This document shows positions 39,440 to 48,815 of a stretch of 64,000 nt of DNA, piece after piece (the first letter of the stretch is position 1; each line of letters starts with the position of its first letter). The DNA is from Comamonas kerstersii. GTDB lineage: Bacteria > Pseudomonadota > Gammaproteobacteria > Burkholderiales > Burkholderiaceae_C. The notes under the pieces were generated by a model. It did no database searches. It worked only from the letters and a program-made list of their open reading frames with translations, and was not told the origin of the DNA. Made by a program: the position numbers and the translations under genes. Location: positions 1 to 64,000 of the forward strand of contig NZ_VZOT01000012.1 in assembly GCF_008801935.1 (NCBI RefSeq), read 5' to 3'.

Positions 39440-40372
39440 TCACTTCACCTCAAATCGGGCTACGTTGTTACGGGCAGACTCCTGCAAGTTCAACGCAGCG
39501 CCATCTACCTCCAGCGTGGTGGCACCGGCATTGCCCACCACCACCTTCAGAGGGCGGCTGGGTGCGGCCTGGTCCAGGACATCACCCTCCTTCATCATTT
39601 TCTCCATGACAACTTTGTCCTGCGCATCACGCACCTGGACCCAGCTGTCACCGCTGGCTGCAAAACGCAGACGGGGGCCTGCGCCAGCCTGGGCTTCGGC
39701 AGGCTGCGCTGCATCAGCAGACGGCACTGCAGCCGCAGCAGCTTCCGTTTCTGCGGGCGCAGGAGCAGGCTCCTGCGCTGCGGCTGCTGGCTGCTCGGCA
39801 ACGGTGGTCTCCTGCACAGACACCACGACACCAGGCGCCTGTGGTGCAAACATCAGCTCAGGCTCCACACTGGCAGGCGCTGCCTCAACAGTTTCCTGCT
39901 CTTCAGACTGCCACTGTGGCAAAAAATACAGGCCTGCGCTGCCAGCGACGGCAATCAGCAAGGCTGCCACGATCTTGAAAGCACTGCCCGAGCTGCTGTC
40001 ATGCGAAGGCGACATCAGCGAGCGCAAGGTCTTGTCCTTGAACGGCGCGTTGATGCCTTCGGGGTTGGCAGACAGCTTGGAGCCTTCGAGCTTGGGCAGA
40101 CCGGCCAGCACTGGCTCGGAAGGAATATTCAGAATTCTGCAGACGCTCAGCGCCAGCGAACGTGTGAACACAGCGTCGGTCAGAGCGTCCCAGCGACCCT
40201 CTTCCAAAGCCTGCAATTTGTGCACAGGCACTTTCAGCATGGCGGCCAGGGTCTGCACCGTCATCTGCTGCTGCTCACGCGCCTGGCGCAACAACTGTCC
40301 GCTGCTTGGCTGCATGACTGCATCATCGCTGCTGTTTTGTTGATTAGCGCTCTCCACCACGACCTCATTCAT
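39440..40372 (-). CDS. rodZ: RodZ-like helix-turn-helix membrane protein
   Basis: Links the MreB cytoskeleton to cell-wall synthesis in the family. 310 residues from the ATG at 40372 (GGGAGC before it). An N-terminal Cro-type HTH ([20 protein letters not shown]), one membrane segment ([19 protein letters not shown], near 125), a long Ala/Glu/Pro linker, and a C-terminal DUF4115 domain ([18 protein letters not shown]). Its start overlaps the end of pilF by 8 nt. Confidence 0.9.
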   Translation of the reverse strand: MNEVVVESANQQNSSDDAVMQPSSGQLLRQAREQQQMTVQTLAAMLKVPVHKLQALEEGRWDALTDAVFTRSLALSVCRILNIPSEPVLAGLPKLEGSKLSANPEGINAPFKDKTLRSLMSPSHDSSSGSAFKIVAALLIAVAGSAGLYFLPQWQSEEQETVEAAPASVEPELMFAPQAPGVVVSVQETTVAEQPAAAAQEPAPAPAETEAAAAAVPSADAAQPAEAQAGAGPRLRFAASGDSWVQVRDAQDKVVMEKMMKEGDVLDQAAPSRPLKVVVGNAGATTLEVDGAALNLQESARNNVARFEVK

Positions 40373-41192
40373 TAAAAGCTCCCTGCTCGAACCATCGCCA
40401 TTCCTGGGAATCAGGGAATTGCTTGTGTAATTGATCTGCCAGCTGCCGCACCTCAGCACGATCACCCAGACTTCGCTCCACCTTGATGCCCAGCCACAGC
40501 GACTGCGCAGAAGCTGCGGGGCCAGCATTCAGGCGACGCACATAAAACCGCGCGCGCTCAGCCTGCCCTGTGGCCTGCAGGACGTCCGCGAAATTGTAGG
40601 CAGCCGCAGGGTTGCCGGGATCGAGTTCGTAGGCTTTTTCCAGCGCCGGCAATGCCTTGTCGTTGCGCCCACCCTGCCGTAGGCAGACACCCTTGCCCAG
40701 CCAGGCACGCATGCGCACTTCATCACTGCCGCGCGGCGCTGCCAGCGATGCGTCGAAGTGCTGATCGGCCTGCACAAACTGGCGCTGCTGGCACAGCAGC
40801 CAGCCGATGTTGTAGAGCGTGTCTGCATCATTGGGACGCAAGCTCAGCGCACGGTCAAAGCTGGCGCGTGCCGCGGCATGGTCTTCGCGGGCCAGATGAA
40901 TCCAGCCCTGCAGGTTGTAGGCATCCGCATTGCGCGGATGGACCTGCAGCGACTGCTCCAGCTCATTGAGCGCCACATCGTTGCGACCTTCCTGAAAGTG
41001 CAGCGCCGCCAGCTGCAGGCGGGTTTGCGCCAGTCGCTGACGCTGCTCTTCAGCCGCAGAGGCTGGAGCCTGGGGCTGCTGCACCTGCGGGGCAGAGGCA
41101 CACGCGGTGAGCATGAGCGCCCCTACCAATCCCAGCACGCCCCAATGGGCTTTACGCATTGCATTTCTTACGGGAGAGGTGAGAGCACTCAT
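40365..41192 (-). CDS. pilF: Type IV pilus biogenesis lipoprotein PilF/PilW
   Basis: Outer-membrane TPR pilotin that brings the PilQ secretin to the outer membrane. 275 residues from the ATG at 41192, which has AAGG at six bases; the lipobox is LTACA. TPR units: RLQLAALHFQEGRNDVALNE, AYNLQGWIHLAREDHAAAR and LYNIGWLLCQQRQFVQAD. Position between rlmN and rodZ is the usual one in beta- and gammaproteobacteria. Confidence 0.92.
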   Translation of the reverse strand: MSALTSPVRNAMRKAHWGVLGLVGALMLTACASAPQVQQPQAPASAAEEQRQRLAQTRLQLAALHFQEGRNDVALNELEQSLQVHPRNADAYNLQGWIHLAREDHAAARASFDRALSLRPNDADTLYNIGWLLCQQRQFVQADQHFDASLAAPRGSDEVRMRAWLGKGVCLRQGGRNDKALPALEKAYELDPGNPAAAYNFADVLQATGQAERARFYVRRLNAGPAASAQSLWLGIKVERSLGDRAEVRQLADQLHKQFPDSQEWRWFEQGAFNE

Positions 41193-41217
41193 GCACATCC
41201 TTTTTCTTGAAAAGCGA

Positions 41218-42339
41218 CTAACGAACTGGCTGCAAAGGAATCGTACGTTGCTTGGCCATGCGTTCTGCCGCACGGGTACGGTCCTTCACATCACCAGCCA
41301 ACTGACCGCAGGCTGCATCAATATCGTCACCGCGCGTCTTGCGTACCGTGGTGACGATGCCTGCATCGCTCAAGGCCTTGGCAAACGCAGCCACTGCTGC
41401 ATTCGACGAGCGTAGCAGTCCCGAAGCGGGGAAAGGATTGAACGGAATCAAGTTCAGCTTACACCAAGGCTTGCCCTTGCCGTATTTCTCGATCAGGGCA
41501 ATGAGCTGCTGGGCATGCTCGGGCTGGTCATTGACACCATCGAGCATGCAGTATTCAAAGGTGATGAAGTCGCGTGGCGCGAACTCCAGATAGCGCAGAC
41601 CAGCCTGCATCAGCTCGTCCAGCGGGTATTTCTTGTTCAGGGGCACCAGGTTGTCACGCAGCGCATCATTGGGCGCATGCAACGACACGGCCAGCGCCAC
41701 GGCGCAGTCCTGCGAGAGGCGGTCCATCATGGGCACTACGCCGGAAGTGGACACGGTCACGCGGCGGCGCGACAGGCCATAGGCATGGTCGTCCAGCATG
41801 GTGCGCAGCGCGGGCACCAGGGCGGAGTAGTTCTGCATGGGCTCACCCATGCCCATCATTACCACATTGGTGATCACGCGCTCTTCGGTCTTGAGGTGCT
41901 TGCGCAGGAAGTGCTCGGCAAACCACAGCTGGGCAAGAATTTCGCCCGTGGTCAGATTGCGGCTAAAGCCCTGATGGCCGGTGGAACAGAAACGGCAGCC
42001 CACCGCACAACCCGCTTGCGAGGACACGCACAGCGTGCCGCGATCATCTTCAGGGATAAAGACCGACTCCACCGCATTGCCGTCACCCACGTCGAACAAC
42101 CACTTGATGGTGCCGTCCTGGGATTCGTGCTGGGTAATCACCGGCAGGCCTTCGATCACAGCCTGGGTCTTGAGCTTTTCGCGCAAGGACTTGGCCAGAT
42201 CGGTCATCTGGTCAAAGTCGCTCGCACCGCGCTGGTGGATCCAGCGGAACAGTTGCGTAGCTCGGAAACGCTTTTCCCCCAGCGATTCGCAGTAGGCGAC
42301 AAGGCCCTGGAGGTCAAAATTCAGTAGATTGGTGGTCAT
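41218..42339 (-). CDS. rlmN: Dual-specificity RNA methyltransferase RlmN
   Basis: Radical-SAM enzyme that makes m2A2503 in 23S rRNA and m2A37 in some tRNAs. 373 residues from the ATG at 42339. The cluster motif is [11 protein letters not shown] (CxxxCxxC); [12 protein letters not shown] and the late catalytic Cys in DIDAACGQL are present. It lies 25 nt before pilF. Confidence 0.96.
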   Translation of the reverse strand: MTTNLLNFDLQGLVAYCESLGEKRFRATQLFRWIHQRGASDFDQMTDLAKSLREKLKTQAVIEGLPVITQHESQDGTIKWLFDVGDGNAVESVFIPEDDRGTLCVSSQAGCAVGCRFCSTGHQGFSRNLTTGEILAQLWFAEHFLRKHLKTEERVITNVVMMGMGEPMQNYSALVPALRTMLDDHAYGLSRRRVTVSTSGVVPMMDRLSQDCAVALAVSLHAPNDALRDNLVPLNKKYPLDELMQAGLRYLEFAPRDFITFEYCMLDGVNDQPEHAQQLIALIEKYGKGKPWCKLNLIPFNPFPASGLLRSSNAAVAAFAKALSDAGIVTTVRKTRGDDIDAACGQLAGDVKDRTRAAERMAKQRTIPLQPVR

Positions 42340-42430
42340 ATAGCAATACCCCGGACCACTCACAGGGCGACACTCCCATGCAGGAGTGCCGCCGCAACAG
42401 CAAGCACGGCCAGCATGGGATTCACAGCAA

Positions 42431-42856
42431 TTAACGTGCGTAAACGTTCATGCCGGGGAAGAAGAAGGCAACTTCCACAGCAGCAGTTTCAGGAGCATCG
42501 GAACCGTGCACGGCGTTGGCATCGATGCTGTCAGCAAAGTCAGCGCGGATGGTGCCGGGTTCAGCCTTCTTGGGGTCAGTAGCGCCCATCAGCTCACGGT
42601 TCTTCAGGATGGCGTTTTCGCCTTCCAGCACTTGGATCATCACGGGGCCGGAGATCATGAACTCAACCAGATCCTTGAAGAAAGGACGCTCCTTGTGCAC
42701 AGCGTAGAACTGCTCAGCTTCTTGGCGAGACAGGTGCACCAGCTTGGCGGCAGCGATCTTCAGACCAGCGTTTTCGAAACGTGTGTAGATCTGGCCGATC
42801 ACGTTCTTGGCAACTGCGTCGGGCTTGATGATGGAGAGGGTGCGTTCGATAGCCAT
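42431..42856 (-). CDS. ndk: Nucleoside diphosphate kinase
   Basis: Balances NTP and dNTP pools by phosphate transfer through a phospho-His. 141 residues, standard size. The active-site block [12 protein letters not shown] contains the catalytic His (about 117), and [14 protein letters not shown] starts the fold. AGGAAATCC precedes the ATG. It is 91 nt upstream of rlmN. Confidence 0.98.
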   Translation of the reverse strand: MAIERTLSIIKPDAVAKNVIGQIYTRFENAGLKIAAAKLVHLSRQEAEQFYAVHKERPFFKDLVEFMISGPVMIQVLEGENAILKNRELMGATDPKKAEPGTIRADFADSIDANAVHGSDAPETAAVEVAFFFPGMNVYAR

Positions 42857-42925
42857 TTGGATTTCCTAATGAAAATGGATGTATTTTTTGCCGGATCGGC
42901 AAAACCCTTGATTCTAGCGGTGCGC

Positions 42926-42950
42926 TGCCAACCCTAGAAACTGGTTGGCA
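42926..42950. other. Hairpin between rluB and ndk
   Basis: TGCCAACC-CTAGAAACT-GGTTGGCA. On the plus strand a run of five T follows after eight bases; on the transcribed minus strand there is no T-tract. It may be an attenuating or stabilising structure in the leader of ndk. Confidence 0.3.
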
Positions 42951-42968
42951 AGCGCGTTTTTGCATGGA

Positions 42969-44186
42969 TCAGCGGCGGCCACGGGGCTTGCGCTTTTGCT
43001 CGGCACGCGCACGTGCCAGGCTGTCGCTGCCGATGTAGCCCACCGATGTCTTCAATGGATCGGGCTTGCTGCTCGTGGTGGGCAGCTGGTAGTTGTTGTT
43101 GCTGGTGCGCTTGGGGCCACCCTTGGCAGAGCGGCGGGCACGCAGGAAGCGCTCTTCCTCTGCCGCATTGACGCGCGCCTTGTTGCGCGAACCTGCACGG
43201 TCCGAAGCACGGCGCACCGTGTTCTGCGTCGAAGGCTTGCCGGGCTTGGGCAGGGCCACACCTGCGGCGCTGACCAGCGCCTGCACATCTTTTTCGTCCA
43301 GCTCCATCCATGCACCACGGCGCAGGCCACGGGGCAGCAACATGGCGCCGTAGCGGATACGGATCAGACGGCTGACGGCACGGCCCACGGCTTCAAACAG
43401 GCGGCGCACTTCGCGGTGGCGACCTTCGGAGATGGTCACGCGGTACCAGACGTTGGCACCTTCGCCGCCGCCATCTTCAATGGAGCCAAAGGAGGCTTCG
43501 CCGTCTTCGAGCTTCACACCCGTGGTCAGCAGCTGCTTTTCTTCCTTGGTCAGCGCACCCAGCACGCGCACGGCGTACTCGCGCTCCAGACCAAAGCGGG
43601 GGTGCATCAGGCTGTTGGCCAGTGCGCCGGAGTTGGTAAACAGCAGCAGACCTTCGGTGTTCAGGTCCAGACGGCCCACCGACTGCCATTTACCCACCGG
43701 CAGCTTGGGCAGGCGACGGAATACAGTGGGGCGGTTCTGGGGGTCGTCCAGCGTCACCACCTCACCCACGGGCTTGTGATAGGCCAGCACGCGCACGGCG
43801 GGCGGGGCAATACGCACCTTGACGGGCTTGCCATCGACCTTGATGTTGTCACCCAGCTGAATGCGTTGACCGACGTGGGCCAGTTCGTCATTGACGGTGA
43901 TGCGGCCTTCGCCAATCCAGCGCTCAATTTCCAGGCGCGAACCCAGACCGGCCTGCGCCAGCACCTTGTGCAGCTTGGGCGACTCCGCTTCAGGCTTGAG
44001 CACACGCTTGGCAGCGGCAGCAGGGCTTTCCGCTTCATTTTCTGCAGCGTCCAGCGCCCCAGAAATAACGGATTCAAAGTCATAGGCATCTTCAACCTGC
44101 ATGACTTCTGCCTCAGGAGCTATATTCTTTGGAGTATTTGCTTCGGCACGTGGGGCACGACGTGCTGGCTTGGTTTCTTTGGTCAT
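42969..44186 (-). CDS. rluB: 23S rRNA pseudouridine synthase RluB
   Basis: RsuA-family enzyme for pseudouridine near position 2605 of 23S rRNA. About 405 residues; the ATG at 44186 is chosen, 44195 is an alternative. An S4 domain (LHKVLAQAGLGSRLEIERWI) is followed by the catalytic Asp block GRLDLNTEGLLLFTNSG. Long basic, low-complexity tails flank the enzyme core at both ends (for example RRSAKGGPKRTSNNN near the C-terminus), common in this family in betaproteobacteria. It is downstream of scpB. Confidence 0.94.
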   Translation of the reverse strand: MTKETKPARRAPRAEANTPKNIAPEAEVMQVEDAYDFESVISGALDAAENEAESPAAAAKRVLKPEAESPKLHKVLAQAGLGSRLEIERWIGEGRITVNDELAHVGQRIQLGDNIKVDGKPVKVRIAPPAVRVLAYHKPVGEVVTLDDPQNRPTVFRRLPKLPVGKWQSVGRLDLNTEGLLLFTNSGALANSLMHPRFGLEREYAVRVLGALTKEEKQLLTTGVKLEDGEASFGSIEDGGGEGANVWYRVTISEGRHREVRRLFEAVGRAVSRLIRIRYGAMLLPRGLRRGAWMELDEKDVQALVSAAGVALPKPGKPSTQNTVRRASDRAGSRNKARVNAAEEERFLRARRSAKGGPKRTSNNNYQLPTTSSKPDPLKTSVGYIGSDSLARARAEQKRKPRGRR

Positions 44187-44258
44187 GATTTCCATTTCCG
44201 CGCCAGCCCTTGTGGTCGGCAGACGCATTCATTCAAATTGTGGGCAGCAAGCCTGCGT

Positions 44259-45011
44259 TCAGTCTTGCTGTGGCTCGGCGGGTGCTGCGGACTGTTCAGC
44301 AGCAGGCGTTTCAGCCTCGGGCTGTTCGTTGGTGGTCTGCGGGGCAGCCGCTTCGCTGTCTGATGCCAGGGGCACAAACACCGCATCCATGGGCAGTGCA
44401 GGCTCGGCAAACAAATCGCCTTCAGGCACGGCCGGGGGCTGAGGCTCGGCACTGGCAGCAGCGTCTTCTTCCAGCGCGGCAAAGAGCGACTCCTGCGCTT
44501 CTGGCTCATCCAGCATGGGCAGCTCGTCCAGCGACTTCAGACCCAGGTCATCGAGAAACTGCCGCGTGGTCGCCAGCAAGGCAGGGCGCCCCACAGTTTC
44601 ACGGTAACCAATTTCTTCGACCCAGCCACGATCTTCGAGCTGCTTGATGATGAGGCTATTCACAGTCACGCCGCGAATGTCCTCAATATCGCCACGCGTG
44701 ACGGGCTGGCGGTAGGCAATGATGGCCAGGGTCTCCAGCACCGCACGGCTGTAGCGCGGCGGTTTTTCAGGGTGCAGCTTATCCAGATAACTGCGCATCT
44801 CGGGGCGGCTTTGAAAGCGCCAGCCCGAAGCCACTTGCACCAGCTCCACGCCGCGCCCCGTCCAGTCCTGCTGCAGCGACAGCAGCAGATCCTTGAGCGT
44901 ATCCACCCCCAGATGGTCATCAAACAGGGCGCGCAACTCCCGCAGCTGCAAAGGCTGCTGCGCACAGATCAGGGCGGTTTCCAGGACCCGCTTGGCATCA
45001 ACCGTATTCAT
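44259..45011 (-). CDS. scpB: Segregation and condensation protein B
   Basis: Winged-helix subunit of the SMC-ScpAB condensin. 250 residues: a conserved core to about residue 170 ([60 protein letters not shown]) and an acidic Ala/Pro/Glu tail of about 70 residues. It lies 72 nt before rluB, a linkage common across bacteria. Confidence 0.94.
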   Translation of the reverse strand: MNTVDAKRVLETALICAQQPLQLRELRALFDDHLGVDTLKDLLLSLQQDWTGRGVELVQVASGWRFQSRPEMRSYLDKLHPEKPPRYSRAVLETLAIIAYRQPVTRGDIEDIRGVTVNSLIIKQLEDRGWVEEIGYRETVGRPALLATTRQFLDDLGLKSLDELPMLDEPEAQESLFAALEEDAAASAEPQPPAVPEGDLFAEPALPMDAVFVPLASDSEAAAPQTTNEQPEAETPAAEQSAAPAEPQQD

Positions 45012-45119
45012 GGTTTAGACGCGGAAGCCTCACATGCGGAGAGATAAAGACAGATGGACCGGACCCTCACGGGCAAGTACACCAATGACAAGGGCAGACC
45101 TTCAAGACCTGCCTTCAAG

Positions 45120-46136
45120 TTAGCGGGGATTGTAGCTGAGACGCAGTTTTTCCACCGCAGTCAGGAAATCCTGCGGCGGCTCGGCCGACAGCTCCAGGCT
45201 CTCACCCGTCACCGGATGCACAAAAGACAGACGGAATGCATGCAGGGCCTGGCGCTGCATATCGCCATCCGCCGCACCGCCATACAGGGCATCGGCCACC
45301 AGTGGATGCCCCAGCGACAGCATGTGCACGCGAATCTGGTGGGTGCGGCCGGTATGCAGCTTGCAGTGCACCAGGCAGTGCGCATCCGTGCTATCCCAGC
45401 AGGTGATGTCCGTGCGCGCCTCCTTGCCCGGGTGCTGCGCCAGATCGACCACGGCCATGCGCAGGCGATTGCGCGGGTCACGGCCAATGGGGGCATTGAC
45501 CTGCTGCATCTGCGCACCTTTCCACGGCTTGTGTGCCAGCGCCAGGTAACGGCGGCTTACATCGCGGCGGGCAATCATGGCCACCAGCGCATCCATGGTC
45601 TGGCGGGTTTTGGCCACTACCATCAGCCCACTGGTATCTTTGTCCAGACGGTGCACGATGCCTGCACGCGGCACGGCAGCCGCACCCGCATGGTGGGCCA
45701 GCAGACCGTTGAGCAGCGTGCCCTGCCAGTTGCCGGGTGCCGGATGCACCACCAGCCCGGCGGGCTTGTTGACAACCAGCAGGTGCTCGTCTTCATAGAC
45801 CACGTCCAGGGCCATGGTTTCAGGCTTGAAAGACTGGCTCTGCGCCGTGGGACGCATTTCGATGCTGATCACATCACCGAGCTTGACCTTGGCGGAGGAC
45901 TTGGTCGCTGGCTTGCGATTGAGCTGCACTGCACCCTGCTCCAGCAATTGCTGCAGATAGCTGCGCGAGAACTCGGGCACCAGCTCTACCAGCGCCTTGT
46001 CCAGGCGCACGCCATGCAGCGCCATCTGCACAACATGCTCGCGCTGCTCGACACCTGCGTCTGCAGCTTCCAGCTCTACAGCGTCTTCTGATTCCAGCAG
46101 GCCCGCAGCATCCTGAGGCAAAGCGTTCTGAGTCAC
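45120..46136 (-). CDS. rluD: 23S rRNA pseudouridine synthase RluD
   Basis: Makes pseudouridines 1911, 1915 and 1917 of helix 69 in the family. I use the GTG at 46136 (338 residues), which has AGGA six bases upstream; the longer frame opens with TTG. The S4 domain is at about 45-95 and the catalytic Asp lies in GIVHRLDKDTSGLMVVAKT. A terminator and nlpD lie upstream. Confidence 0.93.
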   Translation of the reverse strand: MTQNALPQDAAGLLESEDAVELEAADAGVEQREHVVQMALHGVRLDKALVELVPEFSRSYLQQLLEQGAVQLNRKPATKSSAKVKLGDVISIEMRPTAQSQSFKPETMALDVVYEDEHLLVVNKPAGLVVHPAPGNWQGTLLNGLLAHHAGAAAVPRAGIVHRLDKDTSGLMVVAKTRQTMDALVAMIARRDVSRRYLALAHKPWKGAQMQQVNAPIGRDPRNRLRMAVVDLAQHPGKEARTDITCWDSTDAHCLVHCKLHTGRTHQIRVHMLSLGHPLVADALYGGAADGDMQRQALHAFRLSFVHPVTGESLELSAEPPQDFLTAVEKLRLSYNPR

Positions 46137-46162
46137 GCAAAATCCTATTTCAAACAATCAAC

Positions 46163-46195
46163 AAAAAATGCCCGGCATCCTCGACACCGGGCATT
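46163..46195 (-). terminator. Terminator after nlpD
   Basis: Minus-strand hairpin AATGCCCGG/CCGGGCATT (46167-46195, 11-base loop) followed by TTTTG. It ends the surE-pcm-nlpD transcript. Confidence 0.85.
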
Positions 46196-46221
46196 CTGAC
46201 AAAGCCAGTGACTGGCTGTGA

Positions 46222-47097
46222 TCAACGTGCAGGCAGATAGCGCGAAGGGTCTACGGGCTTGCCCTGGCGGCGCACTTCAAAGTGCAGCTTCACGCGGTCT
46301 GCGTCGCTGCTACCCATCTCGGCGATCTTCTGGCCCTTCTTGACGCTCTGGTCTTCCTTGACCAGCAGCTTCTGATTGTGGGCATAAGCCGTCAGATAGG
46401 TGTTGTTGTGCTTGAGGATCACCAGGTGACCATAGCCACGCAGACCCGAGCCTGCATACACCACGCGGCCATCGGCGGCAGCCAGCACAGGGTCACCAGC
46501 CTTACCTGCAATATCCACACCCTTGTTGGTCGCTTCGTTAAAGCCAGCAATCACAGGGCCGGAAGCAGGCCAGATAAAGCCCAGGCCGCTGGCATCGCCA
46601 CCGCTGGACGTCGATGTGCTGCTCGATGTGGTGGCAGCAGGTGCAGTAGCCGCAGGCTTGGCAGCCGCTGCTGAGCTGGATGAGCTGGATGAGCTGCCAG
46701 CCGGAGGCAAGGTCACCGCCTGCACCGAGGTCGATGTCACAGGGCGTGCACCGCTGGCCTGAGACTCCACCGCGCCGGGCGGCACCACACGCACCACCTG
46801 ACCCACTTCAATCAGGTCAGGATTGCTCACGTTGCTCCAGCGTGCAATGTCCTTCCAGCTCTGACCATGCTCCAGACCGATACGAATCAAGGTATCTCCG
46901 GGTTGCACGGTGTAATAGCCAGGCTTGCCCGCGTTTTCCGCTCCGGGCAAAGTGGATGGGTCCACCGTTGATCTGGCACGCGACTCACTGCGATCTTCGA
47001 CAGGAGCCTTATTCACCTGGGCGCACCCCAGCAGCACACCACTGCTCACCAGCACTGCTGCCAAAGTACCCAGCCCACGCGATAAAAACATATTCAC
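46222..47097 (-). CDS. nlpD: NlpD-type LysM/LytM lipoprotein (amidase activator)
   Basis: 291 residues. Lipobox VLLGCAQ, a LysM domain (YYTVQPGDTLIRIGLEHGQS, about 60-106), a Ser/Ala/Thr linker, and a C-terminal M23 LytM domain. The zinc ligands of active M23 peptidases are replaced: NKGVDIAG has Asn where His is expected, and KLHFEVR lacks the first His of HxH. E. coli NlpD has the same changes and activates the amidase AmiC at the septum instead of cutting peptidoglycan. Last gene of surE-pcm-nlpD. Confidence 0.93.
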   Translation of the reverse strand: MNMFLSRGLGTLAAVLVSSGVLLGCAQVNKAPVEDRSESRARSTVDPSTLPGAENAGKPGYYTVQPGDTLIRIGLEHGQSWKDIARWSNVSNPDLIEVGQVVRVVPPGAVESQASGARPVTSTSVQAVTLPPAGSSSSSSSSAAAAKPAATAPAATTSSSTSTSSGGDASGLGFIWPASGPVIAGFNEATNKGVDIAGKAGDPVLAAADGRVVYAGSGLRGYGHLVILKHNNTYLTAYAHNQKLLVKEDQSVKKGQKIAEMGSSDADRVKLHFEVRRQGKPVDPSRYLPAR

Positions 47098-47103
47098 TCC
47101 CTT

Positions 47104-47892
47104 TCAGGCAATTCCAGATTTTAGGGGCACAAAATGCACAGCCTCGAGCACGGACTCTGTATATCCGTGCTGCGTCTTATCAATCACCAAAAGCGCCTGC
47201 TGTCCCTTGCCCTTCACGATAGGGGCTACCAGCCTCCCGCCTATCGCCAGCTGATCCAGCCATGCCTGAGGCACAGCATCTCCTCCAGCGGCAGAAATGA
47301 TGCCTGCATATGGCGCTCCTGGCGCATAGCCGAGCATCCCATCCCCAAATAAAAGGTGAATATTTGTGAGTTTCAGGGGACGCAAATTGTTCCGCGCCTT
47401 GTCATGCAAGCCGCGCAGACGCTCCACCGAATACACCTGCTGCGCCACACAGGCCAGCACGGCCGCCTGATAGCCACAGCCCGTGCCGATCTCCAGCACC
47501 CGCCCCATGCGCCCCATGGCGCGTACGTACTCTGCTCCTTCTAGCAGCTCAATCATGCGCGCCACCACACTGGGCTTGGAGATGGTCTGCTGCAGACCAA
47601 TGGGCAGACTCGTGTCTTCGTAGGCCTGATTGACCAGCGCGCTGTCCACAAACAGGTGGCGCTGCACCTGGCCCATGGCGCTGAGCACCTTCTGCGACTG
47701 TATGCCGCCCGCCGCCAAGCGCTGCACCATGCGCTGGCGCACAGCGGCCGAGTCCAGCCCCAGCCCCACAGGTGCGGGCACTACAGGGCTGCGCACTGCC
47801 GTGCTGCTCACCGCGCGACCACCCACCGTGGACTTGGGTACGGCAGAAGATGCCACCCAGGAAGGCACGCCTGTACCTTTGGAACGACTCAT
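47104..47892 (-). CDS. pcm: Protein-L-isoaspartate O-methyltransferase
   Basis: Repairs isoaspartyl residues using SAM. 262 residues, with an Ser/Val-rich N-terminal extension of about 45 residues relative to E. coli Pcm. Core motifs: [32 protein letters not shown] (SAM site) and [10 protein letters not shown]. It overlaps the end of surE by 4 nt (ATGA) and precedes nlpD by 6 nt. Confidence 0.95.
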   Translation of the reverse strand: MSRSKGTGVPSWVASSAVPKSTVGGRAVSSTAVRSPVVPAPVGLGLDSAAVRQRMVQRLAAGGIQSQKVLSAMGQVQRHLFVDSALVNQAYEDTSLPIGLQQTISKPSVVARMIELLEGAEYVRAMGRMGRVLEIGTGCGYQAAVLACVAQQVYSVERLRGLHDKARNNLRPLKLTNIHLLFGDGMLGYAPGAPYAGIISAAGGDAVPQAWLDQLAIGGRLVAPIVKGKGQQALLVIDKTQHGYTESVLEAVHFVPLKSGIA

Positions 47893-48686
47893 GCCATCTC
47901 CTGCTTTTGTACGCCTTGCATGGCAGTGTCCAGGCGCGAGGCAGTCTGCGCCCAGTACACCAGATGATCGTGGTCCGTCAGATCGACCTTGAGCGGAGTC
48001 ATGGAGACATGGCCATGTGCAGTAGCGTGAAAATCCGTGCCTTCCGAATCATCCTTGGCCGCACCTGCGCTGCCAATCCAGTACATGGTTTCACCACGTG
48101 GATTGACCTGCGTAATCACGGGCTCGGCCGAATGTCTGCGCCCCAGGCGGCAGAGCTTGACCTGTCCCATCTGCTCCAGCGGCAGGTTGGGAATATTCAC
48201 ATTCAGCAGCCAGGGCGAGGCACCGATCAGCTGCTGCTGCATCATCTGCTGCACGATCTGCCTGGCTTTCTGGGCTGCAGACTGCAGCTCCCCCCAGTTG
48301 CGCTCCACCTGCGAGAAGGCAATGGCAGGCACGCCAAACAGAAAGCCTTCCATGGCTGCACCTACGGTGCCGGAGTAAATGGTGTCATCGCCCATATTGG
48401 CGCCATTGTTGATGCCCGAGACCACCAGATTGGGCCGATACCCCAGCAAGCCCGTCATGGCGATATGCACGCAGTCCGCAGGCGTGCCATTCACATAGCG
48501 AAAACCATTGGCCGCATGGTGCACATACAGGGGGGAGTGCAATGTCAGGGCATTGGACTTGGCACTGTTGTTGTGCTCTGGTGCGACCACATCCACGTCC
48601 ACTCCATCGATCGCAGACAAAGCTTCGTACAGGGCGATGATTCCAGGTGCCTGATAACCATCGTCGTTAGAAATAAGAATCTTCAT
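47889..48686 (-). CDS. surE: 5'/3'-nucleotidase SurE
   Basis: Metal-dependent nucleotidase and exopolyphosphatase of the stationary-phase survival group. 265 residues, starting [16 protein letters not shown] with the acidic DD metal site; [20 protein letters not shown] is the other signature. It is the first gene of the surE-pcm-nlpD operon and is divergent from the GGDEF gene. Confidence 0.97.
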   Translation of the reverse strand: MKILISNDDGYQAPGIIALYEALSAIDGVDVDVVAPEHNNSAKSNALTLHSPLYVHHAANGFRYVNGTPADCVHIAMTGLLGYRPNLVVSGINNGANMGDDTIYSGTVGAAMEGFLFGVPAIAFSQVERNWGELQSAAQKARQIVQQMMQQQLIGASPWLLNVNIPNLPLEQMGQVKLCRLGRRHSAEPVITQVNPRGETMYWIGSAGAAKDDSEGTDFHATAHGHVSMTPLKVDLTDHDHLVYWAQTASRLDTAMQGVQKQEMA

Positions 48687-48815
48687 GGGCTTTTAACAGT
48701 TAGCACGATTGTAGGAGGCATTGAGCGTCTCTTTGCCAGAGCATGCAGGCCAGTTGCTGCAAAAGCCCCTCTGCTCTGCGAAACTTGCGCTTTTGATTTG
48801 CGAGACAACCCCGCT

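Noticed and set aside
46222-47097. Active M23 peptidoglycan endopeptidase
   Set aside because: The domain fold is present but the zinc-ligand histidines are substituted as in NlpD, so enzyme activity is not expected.
47772-48815. In-frame extension upstream of the GGDEF protein
   Set aside because: It runs antisense through surE and part of pcm; protein-like sequence begins at the GTG at 48816.
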